DNA of 64,000 nucleotides from Cohnella ginsengisoli (GCF_029525555.1 NZ_JAPDHZ010000002.1:1959868-2023867); one strand, 5' to 3'. Positions 1 to 9,455 are shown, counted from the first letter of the stretch. The notes: generated from the letters alone by a model not told the origin. Numbers and translations are program-made.

Positions 1-2383
1 CATTCGAATCGCAGAACGGCGCGCAGCGCGCCGCATTCGACGAGCTCGAGCTTCCGCAGATCCGTCACTTCGCGCTGCTTCTCCTGATAGAACAGGTCGA
101 TGTCCCACGCTTCGAACATTTTCGGCTTGTCCTCGAAGACTTGCAGCTCGTTGGCGCGCGCGCCCTGAGGCAGCACCTCGCGCGACAAGCCGCGGTCGTA
201 CAGGCGGACCAGCCGGCCGGCCCCGTCGAACGCCAGCTCATAATGAGGCGTCCGGAGCACGCCGTCCTCCCATGCGAACGCCTTGTCTCCCGCTACCGGC
301 TCCGCTAACGGATCAAACCGCAGCGTCGCCGCCCCTGTGGCCGGCACGTTCTCCGCCAGCACGAGCCATTCGCTGCCGGTGTATTCCGACCGAAGCTGCC
401 GTCCGTCCTCGGTTAGCCATGCTCCCTTCGAAGCTGCGCCTGCCGACGCCGGAATTTCGACCAGTTCGGTACGGTCGAACGCGGCGCCGTTATACACGCT
501 GACGACAGCGCCGTCCGCCTGCCCGGCCAATCGCTCGGCCGCGGCCTGGATTGCTTCCCTGCCTAAGCGCTCCGCTTCCGCATACTCCTCCCTTGCATCC
601 GCATAGACGGCGCCGATGGACGAGCCCGGGATGATATCGTGGAACTGGTTGCGCAAGATCGTCGTCCAGCCCTCGCGCAGCTCCTCCTTCGGATACGCCG
701 ACCAATCGCCGCCGCCTACAATCGCGCTTAACGACTGCAGCCACTCCGCTTCGCGGTACATCAGCTCGAGCTTGCGGTTCATTCTTTTATTGTAGGCTTG
801 GCTCGTATACGTGCCGCGGTGGTACTCGAGGTACAACTCCCCGTCCCACGTATGGACGTACCGATCCGTTCCTTCTACCGTTTCGTGCAGCTTGTCGAAA
901 AAGTCTCCGGCCCGCCCCGGCACGATCTTGGGCAATCCGGGTATCTCGTCGAGCCGCCGCCGCATCTCCAGCATATGCCGGTTCACGCCTCCGCCTCCGT
1001 CCCCGTAGCCGTAAGACAGCAGAAGCTCGCGGTTGATATCCTTGTCGCGGTACGTGTCCCAGATCCCCTTGACGGTGAACGGCTCGATCTGGCCGTTGTA
1101 CGTGTACCACCAGACGTTAGGATCCGCGACCTCGGGCGTCGTGATGAAGTGCGTCAGTATTTCCGAGCCGTCGATGCCCCGCCACTTGAACGTATCGTGC
1201 GGCATCCGGTTGTACTGGTTCCAGCTGATCTTGGTCGTCATGAACGTCTTGATGCCGGACTTACGCAAAATCTGAGGCAGCGCCCAGCTGTAGCCGAACA
1301 CGTCGGGCAGCCACAGGTAATCGCATTCGACGTCGAACTCGTCGCGGAAAAAACGCGTGCCGTGCAGGATCTGCCGCACAAGCGACTCGCCGCTCGTCAG
1401 GTTGCAGTCCGCTTCGAGCCACATCGCGCCGCCGGCTTCCCAGCGCCCTTCCTTGACACGCTCGCGGATTTGCTCGTAGATCTCGGGGTAGTCCTTTTTT
1501 CAAGTAGGCGTACAGCTGGGGCTGCGTCTGGAGGAAGACGTACTCCGGATATTTCTCCATGAGGCGGAGGACGGTCGAAAACGACCGCGCCGACTTTTCC
1601 CGCGTATGCTTGAGCTGCCACAGCCAAGCGACGTCAATGTGGGTGTGCCCGATGGCGCGGACGGTTACCGGATGGCGCTTGTCCAGCTCGGATACAGCCG
1701 TGCGAAGCGCGTTCGCCGCCAGCTCAACCGAGGCATAGAAGTCGTCCGAGCCCGGGCGCGACCAATCGACGAGCAAAAAAAGCCCTGTCCGCAGCCGTCA
1801 ACAGGTCGTGCTTGGACGGATTGGATTCCTCCAGGATCTTGGCCGTCTCCAGCGCGGCGCGCCCCGTGAAGTACAGATCGTCGGCGGCGGCATCCAGTAC
1901 GGCAAGCTCGGCGCGCTTGAACTGATGCTCCTGATCGCGCGGACCTCCGCCGCCTTCGAGTCCCGACCACAGCCTGAAGACGAGCTCGATCTCGCTGCCG
2001 GCGAGCTCCGCCGGAATAAAGACCTCTTGATGATTCGTGTCGACGCCCTGAAAGGGACGGCCGTTCAAATACAGCAACGACTCGAAGGCCGAGTTGTTGC
2101 CCGGTCCGGTCAGGCCGAAGTCGAACAAACCGACGACTTCCCGGTCCTTCCAATCCTCGGGCACGCGAACCGTGCGCCGCAGCCAGACGTACCGGTCGTA
2201 GCCGACCCAGCGGTCGCCCTTGCGCATGCGAAGCTCGCCCGCCATTGCCGGCGGACGGTGCACGCCGTTCGCGCCCGCCTCGTCCTCCTGCATCTCCCAT
2301 TCGTCCAGCGCCAGCGCATGACGATAGCGGTACGAGGCCAACTCCTCAATTCTTTTCTGAAGCTTCTCCACGATCCAAAACAT
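1..2383 (-). CDS. Alpha-mannosidase, GH38 family (3' end outside window; two +1 frameshifts)
   Basis: This is a family 38 alpha-mannosidase that should hydrolyse terminal alpha-mannosides in the cytoplasm. The N-terminal region carries a beta-sandwich with a W-x-GYDR segment. The catalytic domain begins with the metal site HTHIDVAWLW, and MWLEADCNLTSGESLVRQ contains the likely nucleophile Asp. The reading frame breaks twice: at A7 (1775-1781; removal of one base turns FFARR into FLLVDW) and at T6 (1495-1500; restores AYLKKDYPE). After both corrections the frame stays open to base 1, so the C-terminal part lies outside. I chose the ATG at 2383 because GAGGAGG lies 9 bases upstream; an in-frame TTG at 2401 has no RBS. 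A palindromic operator shared with the neighbouring LacI gene precedes it. The family is clear; the exact mannoside is not. Confidence 0.9.
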
Positions 2384-2407
2384 GAATGAATGCCTCCTCA
2401 ACCGAAT

Positions 2408-2423
2408 TATGACACGTGTTATA
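2408..2423. promoter_or_regulatory. LacI-type operator upstream of the mannosidase
   Basis: TATGACACGTGTTATA is a 16-bp palindrome with one mismatched pair, lying 25 bases upstream of the mannosidase start. Its near twin lies in front of the LacI gene at 3522-3537. Both fit TATAACACGTGTTATA, with the central CG step usual for LacI-family operators. Binding is inferred. Confidence 0.7.
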
Positions 2424-2455
2424 ATCGTTCGAAAAAAGCGTGGACGTTACCCGCC

Positions 2456-3502
2456 TTAGCCTTTGGGAACGCTGTCCCCCGGCCTGATCGACGCTCGCAG
2501 CCAGCGCTTCGAACCGCGCTCGCCCTGCGAAGGCTCAAGCAGCAGTCGAACCGCCTCTTCCCCCATTTCAGCGTAAGGGATCTCCACGGAGGCAAGCGAC
2601 GGGCTCAAGTACGCGTTGCTCCTGCGGGTGTTGTCCCCGGCCATCAGGACGAGCTCGTCTCCGATGCGGATGCCTCGCTTCCAGGCCGCCCTGTACAACG
2701 GCACTGCGCCCACCGACCAATTGATCAGAATCGGCGGCAGTCCTCTGCCTGCTGCGGCCGTCTCTTCCAAATACAGGCCGAGCCACGCCTCGTCATGCAC
2801 GTGAAAGCGATGAACGACCGGCGTCCAGCCTCTCGCGGAGCACCAGGCTTCGTAAGCGGCAATGCGATCGCGCTCCGCCCAATTCCGCTCGGGCCGGTCT
2901 TCGTAGGCCTCGAGGTACACGGGATAACGATCCGCCGTGCCGCCCAAATAGTCCAGCGCTTCGCGAATGCTGTCGCGGTAATCGGCGAGCACCGAAGCGA
3001 CGCCCTCCGTCCCGGCATAGCCTTCGACGGACACGTAAGGGACGCCGGACTCCCGGACGCGCGCGATCCACGCCGCGCTCTCGTAGTCCGTATCGTCGAG
3101 CGTGACGATGCCGTCGATTCTGCGCTGGCGGTACAGGTCGAGCATGTCGAGCCTGTCTTGTTCGTCTTCGCTCTGGCCGCTGATGAGCACGTGGTAGCCG
3201 CGCTCCGCGCAAGCCTTCTGCATGCCCTCGAGCACCTGCAGGAATAGCGGATTTTTCATGTCGCCGAAAGCGGCCACGCACCGGCTGAGCCCGGTCTTCA
3301 TCGCCCTCGCCTGCGCGTCCACCTGGTAGTTCAGGTCTTTGATCGCTTTTAACACTTTTGCTCTTGTCTCGGGACCGACGCCGATGCCGGGCGTGCCGTT
3401 GATGACGGCGGACACGAGGCTCCGGGACACGCCCGCGGCTTTGGCCACGTCAAAACTTGTCGCTCGCTTGCCGGTATTCGGCGTCTTGCCTTTGCCTGTC
3501 AT
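2456..3502 (-). CDS. LacI-family transcriptional repressor
   Basis: This intact 348-residue LacI/GalR regulator has an N-terminal helix-turn-helix (SFDVAKAAGVSRSLVSAVING, about residues 17-38) and the hinge-helix region KVLKAIKDLNYQVDAQARAMKTG. A periplasmic-binding-protein-like sensor domain follows to the C-terminus. It is transcribed with the adjacent alpha-mannosidase on the same strand, stopping about 70 bases before the mannosidase start. A matching palindrome precedes each gene. I infer that it represses both the mannosidase and itself, with a mannose-containing sugar as the likely inducer. The inducer cannot be read from the sequence. Confidence 0.92.
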   Translation of the reverse strand: MTGKGKTPNTGKRATSFDVAKAAGVSRSLVSAVINGTPGIGVGPETRAKVLKAIKDLNYQVDAQARAMKTGLSRCVAAFGDMKNPLFLQVLEGMQKACAERGYHVLISGQSEDEQDRLDMLDLYRQRRIDGIVTLDDTDYESAAWIARVRESGVPYVSVEGYAGTEGVASVLADYRDSIREALDYLGGTADRYPVYLEAYEDRPERNWAERDRIAAYEAWCSARGWTPVVHRFHVHDEAWLGLYLEETAAAGRGLPPILINWSVGAVPLYRAAWKRGIRIGDELVLMAGDNTRRSNAYLSPSLASVEIPYAEMGEEAVRLLLEPSQGERGSKRWLRASIRPGDSVPKG

Positions 3503-3521
3503 AGTCGCACCTCACCGAGAA

Positions 3522-3537
3522 TATAACACGTATTATA
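3522..3537. promoter_or_regulatory. LacI-type operator upstream of the LacI gene
   Basis: TATAACACGTATTATA lies 20 bases before the LacI start. It differs from the operator at 2408-2423 at only two positions and shares its dyad. This suggests autoregulation. Confidence 0.7.
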
Positions 3538-3560
3538 CCCATGCGCAATCGGCTTTTTTT

Positions 3561-3634
3561 CGCGTCTAAACGATATCCCCTTCGGTCAGGATTCGGCTTA
3601 TATTCGCGTTTGAACGATATCCCCTTCGGTCAGG
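3561..3634. repeat. Pair of 30-bp direct repeats with core AACGATATCCCCTTCGGTCA
   Basis: Two 30-bp copies (3561-3590 and 3605-3634) differ at only two positions and are separated by 14 bases. A third, more diverged copy lies at 51137-51167. All are intergenic. I see no coding potential, and the pair follows no obvious terminator. They may belong to a dispersed intergenic repeat family. Confidence 0.75.
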
Positions 3635-3655
3635 CTCGCTTTCCGGCAGCCCTGC

Positions 3656-4270
3656 CTATTCGAACAGCGACAGCGCGAGATAGATCGCCGTCCCCCACAT
3701 GAGGAGCGCGGAGCTCTTGTTCAGCGCGACGAGAAAGCGGCCCGAGGGGTCGGCCTTGCCCGCGATTCTGCCCGCAAGCGCGAGCCCGTGGAACCACAGC
3801 CACGACACGGCGATGGAGGTGAGCGCAAATGCGAGCTTGTCCCAGCCGTCGTAGCGCAGCGCGCTCGTGCCGATCACGCCGACCGCGTCCATGATCGCGT
3901 GCGGATTAAGCAGCGACAGGGAGGCGGTCAACGCGATCTGGCGCCTCGCGCCGAGCCCTTCGGCTTGTCCGCCGTTCGCGGCGGCTGGCTTGCTGCGCCA
4001 GATCACCCGCCCCATGTACAGCAAAAACAGCACGCCGACGGAAATAAGCGAAATCTTGATCCAGGCGATGCCCAGCGCGATTGCGGAAACGCCGAATACG
4101 GCGAGCGAGATGAGCAGCGTGTCGCAGACCGAAGCCGTGATCGTGATCGGCAGCGCGCGGACGTAACGAGGCTGCAAGGCTCCCTGGTTGAAGACGAATA
4201 CGTTTTGCGCGCCGAGCGGAAGGATGAGTCCGAGCGCGAGGAGAAAGGCGTTGATGACGACGTGCAGCAT
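3656..4270 (-). CDS. LysE/ArgO-family amino-acid exporter
   Basis: This 204-residue integral membrane protein has about six hydrophobic segments and the family's N-terminal signature LILPLGAQNVFVFNQG (residues about 15-30). It also has the conserved SLLNPHAIMDAVGVIG segment near residue 125. LysE/ArgO proteins export basic amino acids such as lysine or arginine, or their analogues such as canavanine. The length matches the family. It is not obviously co-transcribed with CcpN upstream, because a terminator-like hairpin lies between them. The substrate is assigned by family only. Confidence 0.9.
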   Translation of the reverse strand: MLHVVINAFLLALGLILPLGAQNVFVFNQGALQPRYVRALPITITASVCDTLLISLAVFGVSAIALGIAWIKISLISVGVLFLLYMGRVIWRSKPAAANGGQAEGLGARRQIALTASLSLLNPHAIMDAVGVIGTSALRYDGWDKLAFALTSIAVSWLWFHGLALAGRIAGKADPSGRFLVALNKSSALLMWGTAIYLALSLFE

Positions 4271-4349
4271 GATGCGGTTTCTCTCCGTTCTAAGGCGCGA
4301 TGGGAATGGTCGGCGGCCTTTATGCCGTTTTCATGACGGCTGTCCCGGC

Positions 4350-4404
4350 AAAGAGAAAGAGGCCGGTCCGCGTCGCGCTCGCGACGTCGGGACCGCCTCC
4401 GGCT
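4350..4404 (-). terminator. Terminator-like hairpin after ccpN
   Basis: On the minus strand AGGCGGTCC pairs with GGACCGGCCT around an inner CGTCGCG/CGCGACG stem. CTTTCTCTTT follows. It lies 30-80 bases after the ccpN stop and would end the SR1P-ppdK-ccpN transcript. Confidence 0.55.
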
Positions 4405-4430
4405 CTAGCCGATTTGTGCATAGCATGGCG

Positions 4431-5084
4431 TCAGGGAATATCCCTCGAGACCGCTGCCTCATAGATCAGCTTCAGGATGGTCGTCTTGGTGATTCGGCCC
4501 ACGACCTCGGCAACCGGCGATCCGCCGTGCGGATGCGCTTGAACGACGGGCAGGCCGTCCACCTCGTGCTGGATCATCTTGCGCATCGCGTCGAGGACCG
4601 TATCGTCCGGCGCGACGGTGACGATGTTGGGATAGCGGGTCATCACCATGCCCAGGATGACGGCGTCCGCGTGCGCGTTGCCGACGGCGACCTTCAGCAG
4701 GTCCTTTCGGGACACGATGCCGCTCAGCGAGCCTGTCGCATCGACCACGATCAGGCTGCCCACGTTTTCGAGGAAAAGCGAGACGACGGCGTCGCCGACC
4801 GTCGCCGTCTCGCGGAGGACGACGGGGACGCCCATAATTTCCTTCACGCGCATTCGCAGGACGGCGTCCTGTCCGGACGCTCCCGCATCGCTAGGCGCCG
4901 CGGCCGGAAAGTAGCCGACCTTGGGCTTGGCGTCGATGTAGCCCAGCATCGCCAGCAAGCCGAGATCCGACCGGATCGACGGGCGGGTGACGCCCAGCGC
5001 CTCCGCGATCTGCTCGCCGGTGATCGGCGCGCGCTTGCGAACCAGGTCGACGATCTCGAGCTGGCGCGTTGTTAGTTCGAGCAT
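4431..5084 (-). CDS. ccpN: CcpN-like transcriptional repressor with CBS domains
   Basis: This 217-residue protein has an N-terminal winged helix-turn-helix (TTRQLEIVDLVRKRAPITGE, then the recognition segment VTRPSIRSDL). Two CBS domains follow (about residues 75-135 and 140-210; DATGSLSGIVSRKDLL and PDDTVLDAMRK). This is the architecture of Bacillus subtilis CcpN, which represses gluconeogenic genes (gapB, pckA) and the small RNA SR1 during glycolysis, with nucleotides sensed by the CBS domains. I chose the ATG at 5084 because GGAGG lies 7 bases upstream; the longer frame has no RBS. It lies downstream of pyruvate phosphate dikinase and an SR1P-like peptide on the same strand, so it may regulate its own operon. 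Confidence 0.85.
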   Translation of the reverse strand: MLELTTRQLEIVDLVRKRAPITGEQIAEALGVTRPSIRSDLGLLAMLGYIDAKPKVGYFPAAAPSDAGASGQDAVLRMRVKEIMGVPVVLRETATVGDAVVSLFLENVGSLIVVDATGSLSGIVSRKDLLKVAVGNAHADAVILGMVMTRYPNIVTVAPDDTVLDAMRKMIQHEVDGLPVVQAHPHGGSPVAEVVGRITKTTILKLIYEAAVSRDIP

Positions 5085-5216
5085 GGCAACCTCCAGGCTG
5101 GACGACTCTTTTCCCCCATTGTAACCGATCCGCGTCCCGATCACACCCCTGTCGCGTACCGTCGCCGGATCACGATAGCCCGCATTTTCCGCCCGGTTGC
5201 CTGCCTTCCATATCGA

Positions 5217-7889
5217 TCAGATCGCCTGAATGGTCCGGCTCTCTTCGTCCTCGGCCGCGTTCTCGATCGCCGCCTGCGCGGCCGCGATCCGCGCCATCGG
5301 GATGCGGTACGGCGAGCAGCTGACATAATCGAGTCCCGCGCGATGGCAGAACGCGATCGAATCCTTGTCCCCGCCGTGCTCCCCGCAAATGCCCGTCTTC
5401 AAGCCCGGCTTGCGCGAGCGTCCCTTCATCGCCGCCCATTCGATCAGCTGCCCGACGCCGTCCGGATCCAGCACCTGGAACGGATTGTGCGGGAGCAGCT
5501 TCTGCTCCAGATAGTGCGACAGGAAGCCGCCCTCCGCGTCGTCCCTGCTGTAACCGTAAGTCATCTGCGTCAGATCGTTCGTGCCGAAGGAAAAGAAGTC
5601 CGCATGGACCGCGATCCGATCGGCCGTCAGCGCGGCGCGCGGAACCTCGATCATGGTGCCTATCTTATAACCGCAGGCGATCTTGCCCGCTTCGCCGAGC
5701 ACGCTGTCCGCGGCACGGTCGACCCTTTCGCGCAGCAGGCTCAGCTCGCTCGCGTCGCCGACCAGCGGGATCATGATCTCCGGATGGACGGAGATTCCCC
5801 CGCCGATGCAGGCCGCCGCCGCCCGGAAGACCGCCTCGGCTTGCATGTCGTAGATCTCGGGATAGACGATTCCCAGCCGGCAGCCCCGCTGTCCGAGCAT
5901 CGGATTAGCTTCATGCAGGGCATGAACCTTGCGGATCATCCGCCGCAGCTGCTCCTGCTCCTCTTCCGTCTCCGCCGCCTGCAGCTTCTGCTGAAGCTCT
6001 CCCGCATGCGGCAGAAACTCGTGCAACGGCGGATCGAGCAGCCGGATCGTCACGGGCAATCCGTCCATTTCCCGGAACAGCCCCTCGAAGTCGGCCTGCT
6101 GCATCGGCAGCAGCAGCGCAAGCGCGGCCAGCCGCTCTTCGCGCGAATCCGCCATGATCATCGCCTGCATGACGGTCAGCCGTTCCGGCGCAAAAAACAT
6201 ATGCTCCGTCCGGCACAGTCCGATGCCCTCGGCGCCGAAGCCGCGCGCGATCCCGGCGTCCGCCGGCGTATCCGCATTGGCGTAGACGCGCAGCCTGCGG
6301 ACGTCGTCCGCCCAACGCAGCACCTGCTGCAGCTCGTCCGTAACCGCCGCCTCCTTGAGCGGAATGCGGCCGGCGTATATGCTGCCGCTGGTGCCGTCCA
6401 GCGTCAGCCAATCGCCCTCGGCGATCGTCCGCCCGGCTGCCGTCGCCTGCCGCTGCTCCGGATCGATTCGCATCTCCTCGCAGCCGCATACGCACGGCTT
6501 GCCCATGCCTCGCGCTACGACCGCCGCATGACTCGTCATGCCGCCCCGGCTGGTGAGTACGCCCTCCGCGGCGAGCACGCCGTGGATATCCTCCGGCGTC
6601 GTCTCGGCGCGCACGAGAATGACGGGCTTGCCCGCCTGCCCCCATGCCGCGGCCGTGTCCGCGTCGAAAACGGCCATACCGACGGCCGCGCCCGGAGACG
6701 CGGGCAGGCCGGACGCGATCGCCTCTCCCGCCGCGTCCTCGTCGATGCCGCGATGGAGCAGCTGCTCCAGATGGGACACCTCGATCCGCATCAGCGCTTC
6801 CTCGCGCGAGACGACGCCTTCGGACGCGAGGTCCACGGCGATCCGCAGCGCCGCTTGGGCGTTGCGCTTGCCGCCGCGCGTCTGCAGCACGTAGAGCTCG
6901 CCGCGCTCCACCGTGAACTCGATGTCCTGCATGTCCGCGTAATGCAGCTCCAGGCGCCCGCACAGCTCGGACAGCTCCTCGTATACTCGCGGCATGACGT
7001 CCTTTAAAGTAGCGATCGACTGCGGCGTGCGCACGCCGGCGACGACGTCTTCGCCCTGCGCGTTCGTCAAGTACTCGCCGAACAGCGCCCGCTCCCCGGT
7101 AGACGGATTGCGCGTGAACACGACGCCGGTGCCGCAGTCGTCTCCCTTATTGCCGAACACCATGCTCTGAACGTTGACCGCCGTGCCCTGCTCGTCGGGA
7201 ATCCGGTTGATCTTGCGGTACACCTGCGCCCGCTGGTTGTGCCAGGACTTGAACACGGCTTCGGTCGCAAGCGTCAGCTGCTCGTGCACGTCCTGGGGAA
7301 AATCGATGCCCGAGAACGCCTTGACGCAGCCCTTGTACTCGCCGATCAGCTGTAACCAACCCTCGGCCGACACCTCTTGATCCTGCTCGACGCCGAGCTC
7401 TCGCTTCAGACGGCGCAGCAGCCGCTCGAAACGGATGGATTCGATGCCGAGCACCACTTGGCCGAACATCTGGATGAGCCGCCGGTAGCAATCGTAGGCG
7501 AAGCGGTCATTGCCCGTGCCCGCGGCCAGTCCCTTCACGGTCTCGTCGTTCAGTCCCAGATTGAGGATCGTGTCCATCATCCCGGGCATCGAATCGACCG
7601 ATCCCGACCGGACGGAGACGAGCAGCGGATCGGCCGGATCGCCGAGCCGCTGCCCCTTCTTCTCCTCCAGTCGCGTTACGGCTTCCCTCATCTGCAGCTG
7701 CAGCTCGCCCGAGATCCGGTTGCCCGCCCGGAAAAAAGCGCGGCATGCCTCCGTCGTTATTGTAAACCCCGGAGGCACCGGAAGACCGACGCGCGTCATT
7801 TCCGCCAGATTGGCGCCTTTCCCGCCCAGCAGCGTCCGCATGCCGGCATTGCCTTCTTCAAAGGAATAAACCCAGGATTGCAAACTCAT
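5217..7889 (-). CDS. ppdK: Pyruvate, phosphate dikinase
   Basis: This enzyme interconverts pyruvate + ATP + Pi and phosphoenolpyruvate + AMP + PPi in the cytoplasm. The 890-residue length is normal. The nucleotide-binding domain opens with LLGGKGANLAEMTRVGLPVPPGF and includes SVRSGSVDSMPGMMDTILNLG. The phosphohistidine domain has GGMTSHAAVVARGMGKPCVCG (His near residue 454). The C-terminal PEP domain has GICGEHGGD (catalytic Cys near residue 834). The start at 7889 overlaps the stop of the upstream small gene as TGATG, so translation is probably coupled. The CcpN-like repressor lies about 130 bases downstream. No PPDK regulatory protein (YqfL type) is seen in the window. The frame is intact although it contains two A/T runs of six. 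Confidence 0.97.
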   Translation of the reverse strand: MSLQSWVYSFEEGNAGMRTLLGGKGANLAEMTRVGLPVPPGFTITTEACRAFFRAGNRISGELQLQMREAVTRLEEKKGQRLGDPADPLLVSVRSGSVDSMPGMMDTILNLGLNDETVKGLAAGTGNDRFAYDCYRRLIQMFGQVVLGIESIRFERLLRRLKRELGVEQDQEVSAEGWLQLIGEYKGCVKAFSGIDFPQDVHEQLTLATEAVFKSWHNQRAQVYRKINRIPDEQGTAVNVQSMVFGNKGDDCGTGVVFTRNPSTGERALFGEYLTNAQGEDVVAGVRTPQSIATLKDVMPRVYEELSELCGRLELHYADMQDIEFTVERGELYVLQTRGGKRNAQAALRIAVDLASEGVVSREEALMRIEVSHLEQLLHRGIDEDAAGEAIASGLPASPGAAVGMAVFDADTAAAWGQAGKPVILVRAETTPEDIHGVLAAEGVLTSRGGMTSHAAVVARGMGKPCVCGCEEMRIDPEQRQATAAGRTIAEGDWLTLDGTSGSIYAGRIPLKEAAVTDELQQVLRWADDVRRLRVYANADTPADAGIARGFGAEGIGLCRTEHMFFAPERLTVMQAMIMADSREERLAALALLLPMQQADFEGLFREMDGLPVTIRLLDPPLHEFLPHAGELQQKLQAAETEEEQEQLRRMIRKVHALHEANPMLGQRGCRLGIVYPEIYDMQAEAVFRAAAACIGGGISVHPEIMIPLVGDASELSLLRERVDRAADSVLGEAGKIACGYKIGTMIEVPRAALTADRIAVHADFFSFGTNDLTQMTYGYSRDDAEGGFLSHYLEQKLLPHNPFQVLDPDGVGQLIEWAAMKGRSRKPGLKTGICGEHGGDKDSIAFCHRAGLDYVSCSPYRIPMARIAAAQAAIENAAEDEESRTIQAI

Positions 7890-8071
7890 CAATCTTCGCC
7901 CTCGCTCGCTTCGACCGTCTCCAAGCAGCCTTCCTGCCCGCACACGCCGTATATTTTTTTCACGCCGTTGGTCGGAATCGTATACATGAGCTGCTGACAA
8001 TGCTTGCAGATGACCATACCGAGTTCGAGTCCTGGCGCGGTTCCCTGTAAGGCGTTCGTGGCGTTCGACAT
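7889..8071 (-). CDS. Small Cys-rich protein, SR1P-like (GapA-binding peptide family)
   Basis: This 60-residue protein starts at the ATG preceded by GGGAGGAG. Its C-terminal 43 residues read MVICKHCQQLMYT, then KKIYGVCGQEGC, with the Cys spacing CxxC...CxxxxC and the YG-x-CG element. That resembles the short SR1P peptide encoded by the B. subtilis SR1 RNA, which binds glyceraldehyde-3-phosphate dehydrogenase GapA. The first 18 residues are extra relative to SR1P, and initiation at the internal Met19 is possible. Its stop overlaps the ppdK start. The context supports the call: SR1 is a CcpN target in B. subtilis, and a CcpN gene closes this operon. A generic zinc-ribbon peptide is the alternative. 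Confidence 0.6.
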   Translation of the reverse strand: MSNATNALQGTAPGLELGMVICKHCQQLMYTIPTNGVKKIYGVCGQEGCLETVEASEGED

Positions 8072-8120
8072 GCTGATTCTCCTCCCGGCGGTTCGGAGTG
8101 ATGCCGCCATTGAATTTTAT

Positions 8121-8131
8121 TATGTGTCATA
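8121..8131 (-). promoter_or_regulatory. Candidate CcpN operator
   Basis: On the minus strand TATGACACATA matches the CcpN box I recall (TRTGHYATAYW) at 10 of 11 positions. It lies at the expected transcription start, directly after the -10 element. A second partial match (TGACTCATATA, 9 of 11) overlaps the promoter spacer. The consensus is from memory; binding is inferred. Confidence 0.45.
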
Positions 8132-8160
8132 ATTATATATATGAGTCATTAATAATGCAA
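8132..8160 (-). promoter_or_regulatory. Sigma-A promoter of the SR1P-ppdK-ccpN operon
   Basis: On the minus strand TTGCAT, a 17-bp spacer and TATAAT (plus positions 8160-8155 and 8137-8132) form a good vegetative promoter in an unusually AT-rich stretch. It lies about 60 bases upstream of the start at 8071. Confidence 0.65.
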
Positions 8161-8372
8161 TAATGAATCTTAATTATATTTAAAATGATCAATAAATACA
8201 TAATGAGTAGTTTTACGCTTAATTAAGACGCACAATATTAAAGCAACGTTATTTCCTTAGCCCTCGAATCGCCTGGCCACCTGAACGAACATCGGACCGC
8301 GCAATTGCGCTTCGTCTCCCCCCCTCCAGCGGCAGCTCCTGAATTCGCATTGATTTTGTACGCTGAAATTAC
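8161..8372. other. AT-rich intergenic stretch without a supported gene
   Basis: From 8161 to about 8245 the sequence is very AT-rich compared with the rest of the window, with several ATAATGA-type repeats. From 8246 to 8372 it returns to normal composition. I see no start codon with an RBS and no family-like peptide. Confidence 0.5.
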
Positions 8373-8426
8373 AAAAAAAGGCGACGGGAGCGCCCAGGCT
8401 TTGCCTGAGGCCACCATCGCCTTTTT
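8373..8426. terminator. Bidirectional intrinsic terminator
   Basis: AAAAAAAGGCGA pairs with TCGCCTTTTT, with an inner CAGGC/GCCTG stem-loop between. Runs of A and T on the two sides allow termination in either direction. It lies 48 bases after the LacI gene at 8474 and would end the long minus-strand sugar-transport block. Confidence 0.8.
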
Positions 8427-8473
8427 CATTTCGCCTACGGGTAAGATCGCCTAACGATGCCATTCGCCAGCTG

Positions 8474-9455
8474 CTACAACTCGCCTAAAGGTACAACGCT
8501 GCTTTCAGCATCGTTTTTTTGGGCGACGTCGCGCGGGGCCAGCAGCAGGTCGGCCAGTTGCTTCACCGCCGTCTCCCCCATAAAGGCCACAGGGGTCTTG
8601 ATGGCCATATACGGCCGAAGCTGCCGCTCCGGCCGGCTGTCGTCATCCAGCAAGATGAGCGGCACATCCTCGGGCATGCGCAGGCCGAACGCCCGCAAAG
8701 TCGCCGCTGCCCCCCTCCGCCAGCTCCTCATTCTCGACGACGACGGCGGCAGGCGCCTCCCGGCAGGCAAGCGCCTCGGCCATGAGGCGGCGTCCTTCTT
8801 CCGCTTGCTCGGTTCTGTTCGCGCGCAGCAGTTGAAGGCCGCTCGCGTCATGGCGGCCGAGTCCGCTGCGGAGCGCGTAGAACCGATCCGCCTGACCCGC
8901 CGCATCGCGCTCCGCATCGCAAGCCCCGATATACGCGAAGCGGCGGAAGCCGCGGCCTCTCCAATGCGCGATCAGCCGCTCCACCGCCTCGCGATAGTCG
9001 ATGACGACCGAGTCGTAAGCCACGTCGTCCGGGGATGCGCCCACGAACACTGCGGGAAGCCCCCGCGCGCGAAGTCGGGCCAGCTCTTCGGCGTCGAGAC
9101 GGTCGACGGCAACGATGCCGTCCAGCACTTCGGGGCGCGCCGCCTTGTCAGGCAGGCCGACCAGGGATACGCATTCCATGCCGCGAGCCCGGCAAGCTCG
9201 CTCTACGCCGGTCAGCAGGGCGCTGCGCCACCGGTCCGCCTGCCTTGCCGCCCGGCTCGTCCTGCCGAGCAGGCCGATGCGCCCGATCGGCGCCCTTCGC
9301 GGCCATTGGCCGCTGCGCGCGGACCCGGACGCAGCCTCGAATACGCGCCTGCGGATGTCCTCTCCGATCGCCAGCGTCGGGTCGTAGCTGAGCACCTGCG
9401 CCGCCGCTGAAGCGGATATCCCTGTCCGCGCGGCGATCTCCTGGATCGTCGTCAT
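8474..9455 (-). CDS. LacI-family regulator (one +1 frameshift)
   Basis: When one base of the C6 run at 8710-8715 is removed, the frame encodes 326 residues. It starts with a LacI-type helix-turn-helix (MTTIQEIAARTGISASAAAQ), continues with LSYDPTLAIGEDIRRRVFEAA and the core-domain segment PIGRIGLLGRT, and ends with VPLILLDDDSR and a C-terminal subdomain. The break falls at EELAEG, where the corrected frame gives EELAEGAAATLRAFGLRMPED. AAGGAGG lies 8 bases before the ATG at 9455. It follows the permease gene at 9509 by 53 bases and probably belongs to the sugar-uptake operon. Helix 2 (SASAAAQVLSYD) is less canonical than in the other LacI proteins here. The effector is unknown. Confidence 0.8.

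Noticed and set aside
2384-2401. TTG at 2401 as the mannosidase start
   Set aside because: No RBS before it, while GAGGAGG is placed correctly for ATG at 2383.
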